Origin: Pollutimonas harenae
GTDB taxonomy: Bacteria > Pseudomonadota > Gammaproteobacteria > Burkholderiales > Burkholderiaceae_B
Direction: 5' to 3'
DNA: 64,000 nucleotides
NCBI RefSeq assembly: GCF_004153685.1
Contig: NZ_SDQD01000001.1
Coordinates: forward strand, 558,001 to 622,000
This document shows, piece after piece, positions 35,124 to 42,346 of the stretch (position 1 is the first letter of the stretch; each line of letters begins with the position of its first letter). Position numbers and translations under genes: made by a program. The notes below the pieces were generated by a model. The model was given only the letters and a program-made list of their open reading frames with translations. It did not search any database and had not been told where the DNA came from.

Positions 35124-36719
35124 ATGAGCAGTGTTACTGCCGATCACGTCTCAGGCCACGGCCACGACGACCACGACCACAAACCACACGGCTGGCGCCG
35201 CTGGCTATTTGCCACCAACCACAAAGACATCGGTACCATGTACCTGACGTTTTCGTTCACCATGCTGCTCGTAGGCGGCGTGCTGGCGCTGTTGCTGCGT
35301 ACAGAACTGTTTTCACCAGGTCTGCAGTTCTTTCAGCCTGAGCTGTTCAATCAGTTCACCACCATGCACGGCCTGATCATGATTTTCCTCGCCATCATGC
35401 CGGCATTCGTGGGCTTTGCCAACTGGATGATCCCGCTGCAAATCGGTGCCTCCGACATGGCCTTTGCGCGCATGAACAACTTCAGCTTCTGGCTGCTGCC
35501 GATCGGCGCCACCCTGATGCTGGTATCGTTTTTCGTGCCTGGCGGCGCCAATGCCGCCGGCTGGACCATGTACGCGCCGCTGTCCCTGCAAATGGGTCCT
35601 GGCATGGACTTCGGTATTTTTGCCGTTCACATCCTGGGCGCGTCGTCCATCATGGGTGCCATCAATATCGTCGTCACAGTGTTGAACATGCGTGCACCAG
35701 GCATGACCCTGATGAAAATGCCGCTGTTCTGCTGGACCTGGCTGATTACCGCTTACCTGCTTATCGCCATCATGCCGGTCCTGGCTGCCGCAGTCACCAT
35801 GCTGCTCACCGACCGTCACTTTGGCACATCGTTCTTTAACGCCGCAGCTGGTGGCGATCCTGTTCTGTATCAGCACGTGTTCTGGTTCTTCGGTCACCCC
35901 GAAGTCTACGTGATGATTCTGCCGGCCTTTGGTATCGTGTCCTCTGTAGTACCTGCCTTCTCGCGCAAGCTGCTGTTTGGCTATGCGTCCATGGTCTATG
36001 CAACGGCTGCCATCGCCATTCTGTCCTTCCTGGTCTGGGCTCACCACATGTTCGCCACGGGCATGCCGGTAACGGGTCAGCTGTACTTCATGTACGCTAC
36101 CATGCTCATTTCCATCCCCACAGGCGTTAAGGTGTTCAACTGGGTTGCCACCATGTGGCGCGGGTCCCTGACCTTCGAAACCCCCATGCTGTTCGCCATT
36201 GGCTTTATCTTCGTGTTCACCGTAGGCGGTTTTACCGGCCTGATTCTGGCCGTGGCACCTATCGACATCGCCGTCCACGACACCTATTACGTGATCGCTC
36301 ACTTCCATTATGTGATGGTGGCCGGTTCGCTATTCGGCATGTACTCGGGCGCCTACTACTGGTTGCCCAAGTGGACGGGCCGCATGTACAGCGAAAAGCT
36401 GGGCAAATGGCACTTCTGGACCAGCATGATCTCGTTCAACATTACCTTCTTCCCCATGCACTTCCTGGGGCTGGCCGGTATGCCACGCCGTTACGCCGAT
36501 TACGCTGCACAGTTCACTGACTTCAACGAAATCGCTACCATTGGCGCCTTCTTCTTCGGTTTTTCGCAGCTTATCTTCCTCTACCTGGCCATCAGGGCCT
36601 GGAATGGCCACGGCGAACCCGCTCCCGCCAAGCCATGGGAAGGCGCAACAGGTCTCGAATGGTCTGTACCTTCGCCCGCGCCTTTCCATACTTTTGTAAC
36701 GCCCCCAGTAGTCAAATAA
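35124..36719 (+). CDS. ctaD: Cytochrome c oxidase subunit I
   Basis: 531 residues, about 12 transmembrane helices. Heme and copper ligands are visible: TTMHGLIMIFLA for the low-spin heme a ligand, WFFGHPEVYVMILPAFG for CuB and the Tyr cross-link, VWAHHMFATG for two further CuB histidines, and IAHFHYVMVAGSLFGMYSG for the heme a3 and second heme a ligands. It reduces O2 to water and pumps protons in the inner membrane. Start follows AGGAAGGAGTCCACA. The N-terminus has a short His/Asp-rich stretch (HGHDDHDHKPHGW) that might bind metal. Confidence 0.98.
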   Translation: MSSVTADHVSGHGHDDHDHKPHGWRRWLFATNHKDIGTMYLTFSFTMLLVGGVLALLLRTELFSPGLQFFQPELFNQFTTMHGLIMIFLAIMPAFVGFANWMIPLQIGASDMAFARMNNFSFWLLPIGATLMLVSFFVPGGANAAGWTMYAPLSLQMGPGMDFGIFAVHILGASSIMGAINIVVTVLNMRAPGMTLMKMPLFCWTWLITAYLLIAIMPVLAAAVTMLLTDRHFGTSFFNAAAGGDPVLYQHVFWFFGHPEVYVMILPAFGIVSSVVPAFSRKLLFGYASMVYATAAIAILSFLVWAHHMFATGMPVTGQLYFMYATMLISIPTGVKVFNWVATMWRGSLTFETPMLFAIGFIFVFTVGGFTGLILAVAPIDIAVHDTYYVIAHFHYVMVAGSLFGMYSGAYYWLPKWTGRMYSEKLGKWHFWTSMISFNITFFPMHFLGLAGMPRRYADYAAQFTDFNEIATIGAFFFGFSQLIFLYLAIRAWNGHGEPAPAKPWEGATGLEWSVPSPAPFHTFVTPPVVK

Positions 36720-36729
36720 GGCATAGTCA

Positions 36730-36840
36730 ATGACACCAGAACAACGCCGGAAAAACCGCAAAACAGCAATTGCACTGCTAGTCTTTGTAATTGCAGTCAT
36801 AGCGTGGACTTTCTGGCGTGGTGGATCCTTAGGGGGCTGA
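36730..36840 (+). CDS. Cytochrome oxidase small assembly protein
   Basis: 36 residues: MTPEQRRKNRKTAIALLVFV followed by IAVIAWTFWRGGSLGG. A positively charged N-terminus and one transmembrane helix, matching the tiny proteins annotated between ctaD and the next assembly genes in Burkholderiales oxidase operons. 10 bp after ctaD. Role inferred from position. Confidence 0.75.
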   Translation: MTPEQRRKNRKTAIALLVFVIAVIAWTFWRGGSLGG

Positions 36841-36844
36841 TGGC

Positions 36845-37072
36845 ATGAGCGAAGACATCAAGCAACTTTCCCAGCGCAAGCTCAATTTCTTTCAAACCCT
36901 GAAAGCGGTAGCCTGGGGATTCTTCGGGGTGCGCAAGGGAGCAGGCTATGCTGAAGACATCAGCAAGCTCAACCCGGTTCATCTAATCATTGCCGGCGCC
37001 ATCGCCACTCTGTTTTTCGTAGTTGGGCTTGTTATGGCGGCCCGGTGGTTCATTGGCTATTTCACAAACTAA
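36845..37072 (+). CDS. DUF2970 membrane protein
   Basis: 75 residues with the DUF2970 core (FFQTLKAVAWGFFGVRKGAG followed by YAEDI) and one C-terminal transmembrane helix (HLIIAGAIATLFFVVGLVMA). DUF2970 genes are found beside cytochrome oxidase genes in betaproteobacteria; function unknown. It starts 4 bp after the small assembly protein, where many relatives have ctaG in between. Confidence 0.88.
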   Translation: MSEDIKQLSQRKLNFFQTLKAVAWGFFGVRKGAGYAEDISKLNPVHLIIAGAIATLFFVVGLVMAARWFIGYFTN

Positions 37073-37108
37073 TAATATTTTTTATTCAATAATTCGCAGG
37101 AGAACACC

Positions 37109-37984
37109 ATGAGTGCAGGACACATGGCTCAGGGCAAAGAGGCACCTTACTATTACGTGCCCGCCGAATCAGTCCATCCCGTACGGGCAAGTATTTCGTT
37201 GCTCATGACGCTGCTGGGCGCCGCGCTTTGGATCAACAGCTATGCGGCAGGTTTCTGGCTTTTCCTGGCCGGCATACTCTGTCTGTTTGTCGTGCTATAT
37301 GGCTGGTTCGGCGATGCCATTCGCGAATCCGAAAGCGGGATCAACAGCGTGCGGGTCGATCACTCCTACCGCTGGAGCATGGCTTGGTTCATTTTTTCAG
37401 AAGTCATGTTTTTCGCGGCGTTCTTTGGATCGCTGTGGTATGTCCGCGAAGTCACGACTCCCTGGCTCAGCAACCTTGATCACCAGACTCTGCTATGGCC
37501 CAACTTTACCGGCACTTGGCCCAACCTAGGTCCCGCAGGCGTCGTACCCGAGTTCAAAACGGTAGGCCCCTTCTGGCTGCCCACCATTAATACGGCATTG
37601 CTGCTGACCTCAGGCCTGACCCTGACCATCTCGCACCATGCACTGCGCGCAAGTCATCGCGGCAAAGCCATTTTCTGGCTGGCCCTGACCGTAATCCTGG
37701 GCTTCACCTTTGTGGCCTGCCAGGCATACGAATACCATCACGCCTACCAAGAGCTGAACCTGCGTTTCGATTCGGGTGCTTATGGCGCACTGTTTTACAT
37801 GCTGACGGGCTTCCACGGCTTCCACGTCATCTTGGGTGCCACCTTCCTGACCGTCATTCTGTTCCGCCTGATTCGTGGCCACTTCACCGCCGATCATCAT
37901 TTCGGCTTCGAGGGCGCCGCTTGGTACTGGCACTTTGTTGACGTTGTGTGGCTGGGCTTGTACCTGTTTGTGTACTGGTTCTAA
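37109..37984 (+). CDS. ctaE: Cytochrome c oxidase subunit III
   Basis: 291 residues, seven transmembrane helices, with WFIFSEVMFFAAFFGSLWY (Glu in helix III region), LTGFHGFHVILGATFLTVIL and the C-terminal WYWHFVDVVWLGLYLFVYW characteristic of subunit III. It stabilises subunit I. Ribosome site CAGGAGAACACC. Followed by a palindrome and a terminator, so this is probably the end of the structural transcript. Confidence 0.97.
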   Translation: MSAGHMAQGKEAPYYYVPAESVHPVRASISLLMTLLGAALWINSYAAGFWLFLAGILCLFVVLYGWFGDAIRESESGINSVRVDHSYRWSMAWFIFSEVMFFAAFFGSLWYVREVTTPWLSNLDHQTLLWPNFTGTWPNLGPAGVVPEFKTVGPFWLPTINTALLLTSGLTLTISHHALRASHRGKAIFWLALTVILGFTFVACQAYEYHHAYQELNLRFDSGAYGALFYMLTGFHGFHVILGATFLTVILFRLIRGHFTADHHFGFEGAAWYWHFVDVVWLGLYLFVYWF

Positions 37985-38009
37985 GCCGCAGCAGTAACAG
38001 AACGGAAAA

Positions 38010-38039
38010 CGCCGCCATGCTGGTACCAGCATGGCGGCG
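38010..38039. other. Perfect 30-bp palindrome after ctaE
   Basis: CGCCGCCATGCTGGT followed by its exact reverse complement, 25 bp after the ctaE stop. With no loop it must form a cruciform or an RNA hairpin with the centre unpaired. Lacking a T-run it may protect the transcript 3' end, just before a true terminator. Confidence 0.7.
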
Positions 38040-38063
38040 CAGTTCAAAAAAGAACCCACTGCA

Positions 38064-38094
38064 CCTTCTTGCTGCCTGCCAAGAAGGCCTTTTT
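38064..38094 (+). terminator. Rho-independent terminator after ctaE
   Basis: CCTTCTTG and CAAGAAGG form an 8-bp stem around CTGCCTGC, followed by CCTTTTT. It lies between ctaE and the convergent DUF2909 gene. Confidence 0.75.
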
Positions 38095-38119
38095 AAAGCT
38101 TTATCACTTCCAGATTAGA

Positions 38120-38326
38120 TCAGCGCGCGGCAATCCCGGTGCTTTCTATCCAGCCCATGTGGTGCGCGAACAGCACAAACAGAAACAGGGCGATCGACAA
38201 ACCTATACGTACTGTCAGGGCATTGACCGTACGGTTGGTGCCACCCTTATCGCGCATGAGGTATACCAGTGCAGAAGCCAGGCTTCCTATAATCCCCAGG
38301 AAAGCTAGGATCACGATATAACGCAT
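38120..38326 (-). CDS. Twin-transmembrane DUF2909 protein
   Basis: 68 residues with two helices: VILAFLGIIGSLASALVYLM and VRIGLSIALFLFVLFAHHMG, joined by a short charged loop RDKGGTNRT. This fits DUF2909 (twin-TM proteins commonly found between the oxidase subunit III and SURF1 genes in betaproteobacteria). It is on the opposite strand to its neighbours. Function unknown. Confidence 0.82.
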   Translation of the reverse strand: MRYIVILAFLGIIGSLASALVYLMRDKGGTNRTVNALTVRIGLSIALFLFVLFAHHMGWIESTGIAAR

Positions 38327-38362
38327 TGTTTGGCCTCCGGTTAAACTTGCAATTTTACAGAC

Positions 38363-39130
38363 ATGGCACGCTTACACACCATTTATCGCACATTGTTCGC
38401 CCTGCTGTTGCTGGGTATTGTGGCGATCGTGTGTGCCTCACTGGGCAACTGGCAATTGGATCGCGCCGCCCAGCGTATTGCCATCAAGCATGCAATCGAC
38501 AGCGGGCGTAACAGCCCGCCGCTACACATCGAGCCTAATACGCCACCCCAGGCACTGACACCATGGCGCCCTGCCAGTGCGCACGGCGTCTGGCGCCACG
38601 AATTCACTGTACTGCTGGAAAACCGCAATTACCAGGGGCGCCCTGGCTATTGGGTAGCCACACCCCTGATGCTCGACCCCGCTACAGCTGTGCTGGTGCT
38701 GCGCGGATGGTTGCCACGGCCGGCATCCATAGAACAACCCCTGCCGCCGATTCCCACACCCAATGCCGAGCAAACCATTACCGGCGAACTGCTGAGCAGA
38801 GTGCCCAGGCTGTTCGAACTCAGCGGCGCTACACAATTGCCTGCTCACTTGCCCGACCCCGCAAACACCTTGCCCCGCGTACAAAACCTGGGGCTGGATG
38901 CTTATGCCGCCGCAACTGGCTTAAAATTCATACCGGCAGTCCTGGCGCAAACCGCCGATGCAGCCCAAGCCCAGGACACAGCCAGCACACCACTGCTGCG
39001 CGAGTGGCCCGAACCATCCCTGGATGCCGACAAAAACAAGGGCTATGCCCTGCAGTGGTTCAGCTTCGCCGCCATTGCCGCCATTGCGTGGCTGGTTATC
39101 GCCTGGCGTGCCCTACGCCGGCGACACTAA
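38363..39130 (+). CDS. SURF1-family cytochrome oxidase assembly protein
   Basis: 255 residues with an N-terminal (about 10-30) and a C-terminal (about 230-250) transmembrane helix around a periplasmic domain. Conserved SURF1 features: LGNWQLDRAAQR near the start, ENRNYQGRPGYWVATPL and LVLRGWLPR in the middle, YALQWFSFAAIA at the end. It helps deliver heme a to subunit I. It starts 36 bp from the divergent DUF2909 gene. Confidence 0.92.
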   Translation: MARLHTIYRTLFALLLLGIVAIVCASLGNWQLDRAAQRIAIKHAIDSGRNSPPLHIEPNTPPQALTPWRPASAHGVWRHEFTVLLENRNYQGRPGYWVATPLMLDPATAVLVLRGWLPRPASIEQPLPPIPTPNAEQTITGELLSRVPRLFELSGATQLPAHLPDPANTLPRVQNLGLDAYAAATGLKFIPAVLAQTADAAQAQDTASTPLLREWPEPSLDADKNKGYALQWFSFAAIAAIAWLVIAWRALRRRH

Positions 39131-39154
39131 CCGGAAACTTTTTAAGGAACTTTA

Positions 39155-39799
39155 GTGGTCAGCAATACCCCCGTCACGCCCGATCAAGCCCGCCGCCCTC
39201 GCTCGATATGGCCGCTGTACCTGATTGTGATCATGAGCCTGGCACCGTTGGTGCTTGCCCTGCTGGCATACTACGTGCCCGCGCTGGGGTTGCGCCCCAG
39301 CGAACATAGCAACTACGGTAAGCTGATACAGCCGCAACGCCCAGTGCCCGATGCTTCCACACTGCCGCTGCGCACGCTCGATGGCAATCCCTTTGAACTT
39401 TCCAGTCTGGACGGTAAATGGATACTGGTCAGCGCTGATAGCGCCGCCTGCCCGGAGTCTTGTGTACGAAAGCTATTTATTCTGCGCAATTCGCACGCCA
39501 GCCAGGGCAAGAACGTCGAGCGCCTGGCGCGCGTATGGTTCATCACCGACGATCAAGAAATACCTGACCAGGTCATGAAAGCCTACAAAGGCACCCATAT
39601 GCTGCGGGTCGACCCCGCAAAACTCGCCGCCTATTTGGCGCCACAAGCCACAGCGGCCGACCGTGAAGCAGCGCTGAAAGCCCCAATGTGGATTATCGAT
39701 CCGCTGGGCAACCTGATGATGCAGTTCCCCGCCGATGCCGACCCGATCTCGGTGCGCGACGATATCAGAAAGTTGATACGCAACTCACGCATAGGCTAG
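39155..39799 (+). CDS. SCO/thioredoxin-fold related membrane protein
   Basis: 214 residues from a GTG at 39155, 24 bp after SURF1. One N-terminal helix (LYLIVIMSLAPLVLALLAYY), then a thioredoxin-like domain: GKWILVSADSAACPESCVRK with a CxxxC pair, and MWIIDPLGNLMMQFPADADP. It resembles SCO proteins but lacks their conserved CuA-binding histidine region, so copper transfer is uncertain; a thiol reductase role in oxidase assembly is more likely. It sits between SURF1 and ctaA. Confidence 0.78.
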   Translation: MVSNTPVTPDQARRPRSIWPLYLIVIMSLAPLVLALLAYYVPALGLRPSEHSNYGKLIQPQRPVPDASTLPLRTLDGNPFELSSLDGKWILVSADSAACPESCVRKLFILRNSHASQGKNVERLARVWFITDDQEIPDQVMKAYKGTHMLRVDPAKLAAYLAPQATAADREAALKAPMWIIDPLGNLMMQFPADADPISVRDDIRKLIRNSRIG

Positions 39800-39808
39800 G
39801 ACACATCA

Positions 39809-40837
39809 ATGAGCTTGCGTAACGCAACAGAACGCACAATTGCGCGTTACCGGAAACTGGTTTTCATGACTTGGTTCCTGACACTGGACCTGATCATGTT
39901 CGGCGCCTTCGTGCGCTTGACCGATTCTGGCCTAGGCTGCCCCGACTGGCCAGGCTGCTACGGCAAGATCACGCCCATAGGGGCCAGTAATCACATTGAA
40001 CAGGCCCTGCAAGCCATGCCTTACGGGGCGGTCAGCTTCTCCAAAGCCTGGATCGAAATGATCCACCGCTATGTGGGTTCCTTGCTGGGCATGATGATCA
40101 TCGGGATTGTCTACCTGGCCTGGCGCTACCGTCGTGAGCTGGGCAATACACCGCGCCTGGCTATCGTCACTCTGGTTGCTGTCTGTGTACAGGGTGCTTT
40201 TGGTGCCTGGACGGTCACGCACAAACTCATGCCTATCGTCGTGACGACTCACCTGCTGGGCGGCATGACGCTGCTGGCTCTTATGACCTGGCTGGCCGCA
40301 CGCGAAAAAACTCATCCTCCCGTCTCAAGAGAGGCAAGGCGCTGGCTGCCCTGGATGGCCGGAGGTCTGGCCGTGCTATTTGTCCAGATAGCCCTGGGCG
40401 GCTGGGTCAGCACCAACTATGCCGCCCTGGCCTGCATGGACTTCCCGACTTGCCACGGCCAATGGCTGCCCAAAATGGATTTTGAGGGCGGATATTCGTT
40501 GATACGCGGCCTGGGCTTACTACCCTCGGGTGAAATGATTTCCCAATATGCCCTGACAGCCATCCACTGGACGCATCGCAATTTTGCCTTTTTGGTGTTT
40601 GCCTATCTGGGCATACTGAGCTGGAAAATGCGGCATGAATCCGGTCTGGCGGGCCCGGCCCGACTGATGCTGGTTCTGCTCATCGCCCAGTTGCTTACCG
40701 GCCTGACCACTATCTTCTTCCAGTGGCCGCTACTGATCGCCGTGCTGCACAATGGCGGCGCCGCCGGCCTGGTTCTGACCGGCGTCACCCTCGTTTTACG
40801 CCTTTCCGGCTCGCAACCGACTAAAATACCAGCATGA
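39809..40837 (+). CDS. ctaA: Heme A synthase (COX15/CtaA)
   Basis: 342 residues, eight transmembrane helices in two repeats. Heme-ligand histidines lie in the conserved segments [43 protein letters not shown] and [13 protein letters not shown]; the loop [11 protein letters not shown] carries the conserved cysteine pair region. It oxidises heme O to heme A for cytochrome aa3. The stop overlaps the ctaB start (ATGA). Confidence 0.96.
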   Translation: MSLRNATERTIARYRKLVFMTWFLTLDLIMFGAFVRLTDSGLGCPDWPGCYGKITPIGASNHIEQALQAMPYGAVSFSKAWIEMIHRYVGSLLGMMIIGIVYLAWRYRRELGNTPRLAIVTLVAVCVQGAFGAWTVTHKLMPIVVTTHLLGGMTLLALMTWLAAREKTHPPVSREARRWLPWMAGGLAVLFVQIALGGWVSTNYAALACMDFPTCHGQWLPKMDFEGGYSLIRGLGLLPSGEMISQYALTAIHWTHRNFAFLVFAYLGILSWKMRHESGLAGPARLMLVLLIAQLLTGLTTIFFQWPLLIAVLHNGGAAGLVLTGVTLVLRLSGSQPTKIPA

Positions 40838-41724
40838 CATCCATTCCTGCTCCTTCCCAGTCTCTTCTTCGTCAATACTTGGTATTGACGAAGCCCAGGG
40901 TGACCCAACTGGCTGTGTTCTGTGCCGTCATAGGCATGTTCCTGGCCTCCCCCGGTATGCCCGAGCTTGGAGTTGTAGTGGCGGCCACAGTGGGTATCTG
41001 GCTGCTGGCAGCCGCCGCCTTTGCAGTCAACTGCCTGATCGAGCAGGAAATCGACGCACGCATGCTGCGTACGGCTAGGCGCGCCACGGCGCGCGGCACC
41101 ATCAGCAATACCCAAGTCATCGTATTTTCGGGCATGCTGGGTGGCCTGGGTATGGTCGTGCTCTACCATATGGTGAACCCCCTGACCATGTGGCTTACAT
41201 TTGCCACTTTTGTGGGTTATGCCATTATCTACACCATGGTGCTTAAGCCCCTCACGCCACAAAACATCGTGATTGGGGGTTTGTCGGGCGCCATGCCACC
41301 GGCCCTGGGATGGGCCGCCGTGGCTAACGCCGTACCAGCCGAAGCCTGGACACTGGTACTTATCATCTTTATCTGGACGCCCCCTCATTTCTGGGCGCTG
41401 GCCCTGTATCGTAATAATGATTACGCCAAGTCTGGTCTGCCCATGCTGCCGGTCACACATGGCAAGCAGTTCACGCGCCTGCATATTCTGCTTTACAGCT
41501 TTGCTCTGTTTGCCGCGACCCTGTTGCCTTACATCGTCCGCATGAGCGGCATGTTCTATCTGTGCGCAGCAGTCATCCTCAGCGGCATGTTCATCATGTA
41601 TGCCTGGCGCTTGTACAAGGCGTACTCCGACGAGCTCTCACGCAAGTTGTTTCGTTTTTCCATTTTGTATCTGGCCCTACTCTTCGGGGCCTTGCTGATC
41701 GATCACTGGATCATGCTATTTTGA
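40834..41724 (+). CDS. ctaB: Protoheme IX farnesyltransferase (heme O synthase)
   Basis: 296 residues, UbiA superfamily, about nine helices. The first polyprenyl-diphosphate motif is [19 protein letters not shown] (usually N-D-x-x-D), with Glu replacing the first Asp as is common in CtaB of this group. The segment [20 protein letters not shown] is strongly conserved in heme O synthases. It adds farnesyl to heme B, feeding CtaA. Translation coupled to ctaA by a four-base overlap. Confidence 0.97.
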   Translation: MTSIPAPSQSLLRQYLVLTKPRVTQLAVFCAVIGMFLASPGMPELGVVVAATVGIWLLAAAAFAVNCLIEQEIDARMLRTARRATARGTISNTQVIVFSGMLGGLGMVVLYHMVNPLTMWLTFATFVGYAIIYTMVLKPLTPQNIVIGGLSGAMPPALGWAAVANAVPAEAWTLVLIIFIWTPPHFWALALYRNNDYAKSGLPMLPVTHGKQFTRLHILLYSFALFAATLLPYIVRMSGMFYLCAAVILSGMFIMYAWRLYKAYSDELSRKLFRFSILYLALLFGALLIDHWIMLF

Positions 41725-41743
41725 TCTTTTCTCCGGAAATCTT

Positions 41744-42346
41744 ATGTCTGTGTTTTCAAGCAAGCGTCGCACCTTAATCTCTGCCGCTGCCATGGTGGCG
41801 CTTACCCCTCTGCTAAGCGCCTGCGGCAAGGAAGAGCCGACTTTCATCGGCTCCGATATCACCGGCACTGAATTGGGCAAGGACCTGGCCATGGTCGATG
41901 GCTCGGGCCAGTTACGCACTCTGACTGATTACAAAGGCAAGGTTGTCGTCGTATTTTTTGGCTTTACCCAATGCCCCGACGTCTGCCCCACCGCCATGGC
42001 GGAATTGTCCCAAACGATGGAGTTGCTGGGCGAGAATGCCGCCCAAGTACAAGTCTTGATGATCAGCGTTGACCCGGAGCGCGATACACCCGAGATTTTG
42101 TCCGCATATGTATCGGCCTTCAATCCGGATTTCGTCGGCCTGACCGGAACGCCGGAACAGCTCAGCACCACCGCCAAGTCGTTCAAGACCTACTACGCCA
42201 AATCACCGGGTGCGACACCCGAACAATACTCCATGGACCACGCCTCGTCCTTCTACATTATTGACCAAGAAGGCGAAGCCCGCGTCCTGATCAGCGGCAA
42301 TGCGTCGGCCCAGGATATTGCCAACGATATCAATCAGTTGCTTTAG
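41744..42346 (+). CDS. SCO1/SenC copper chaperone lipoprotein
   Basis: 200 residues. The leader SAAAMVALTPLLSACG looks like a lipoprotein signal (LLSAC). The SCO motif CPDVCPT binds copper with a later histidine in MDHASSFYIID. It loads the CuA centre of subunit II. It starts 19 bp after ctaB and its 3' end overlaps the convergent antiporter gene by 17 bp. Confidence 0.94.
   Translation: MSVFSSKRRTLISAAAMVALTPLLSACGKEEPTFIGSDITGTELGKDLAMVDGSGQLRTLTDYKGKVVVVFFGFTQCPDVCPTAMAELSQTMELLGENAAQVQVLMISVDPERDTPEILSAYVSAFNPDFVGLTGTPEQLSTTAKSFKTYYAKSPGATPEQYSMDHASSFYIIDQEGEARVLISGNASAQDIANDINQLL

Noticed and set aside
35313-36308. 331-codon open frame opposite ctaD
   Set aside because: It is the antisense shadow of a GC-rich, highly conserved membrane gene; composition is His/Gln/Gly-rich without any domain-like pattern.
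40603-41484. 293-codon minus-strand frame opposite ctaA/ctaB
   Set aside because: Shadow of two certain genes, low-complexity and no family resemblance.
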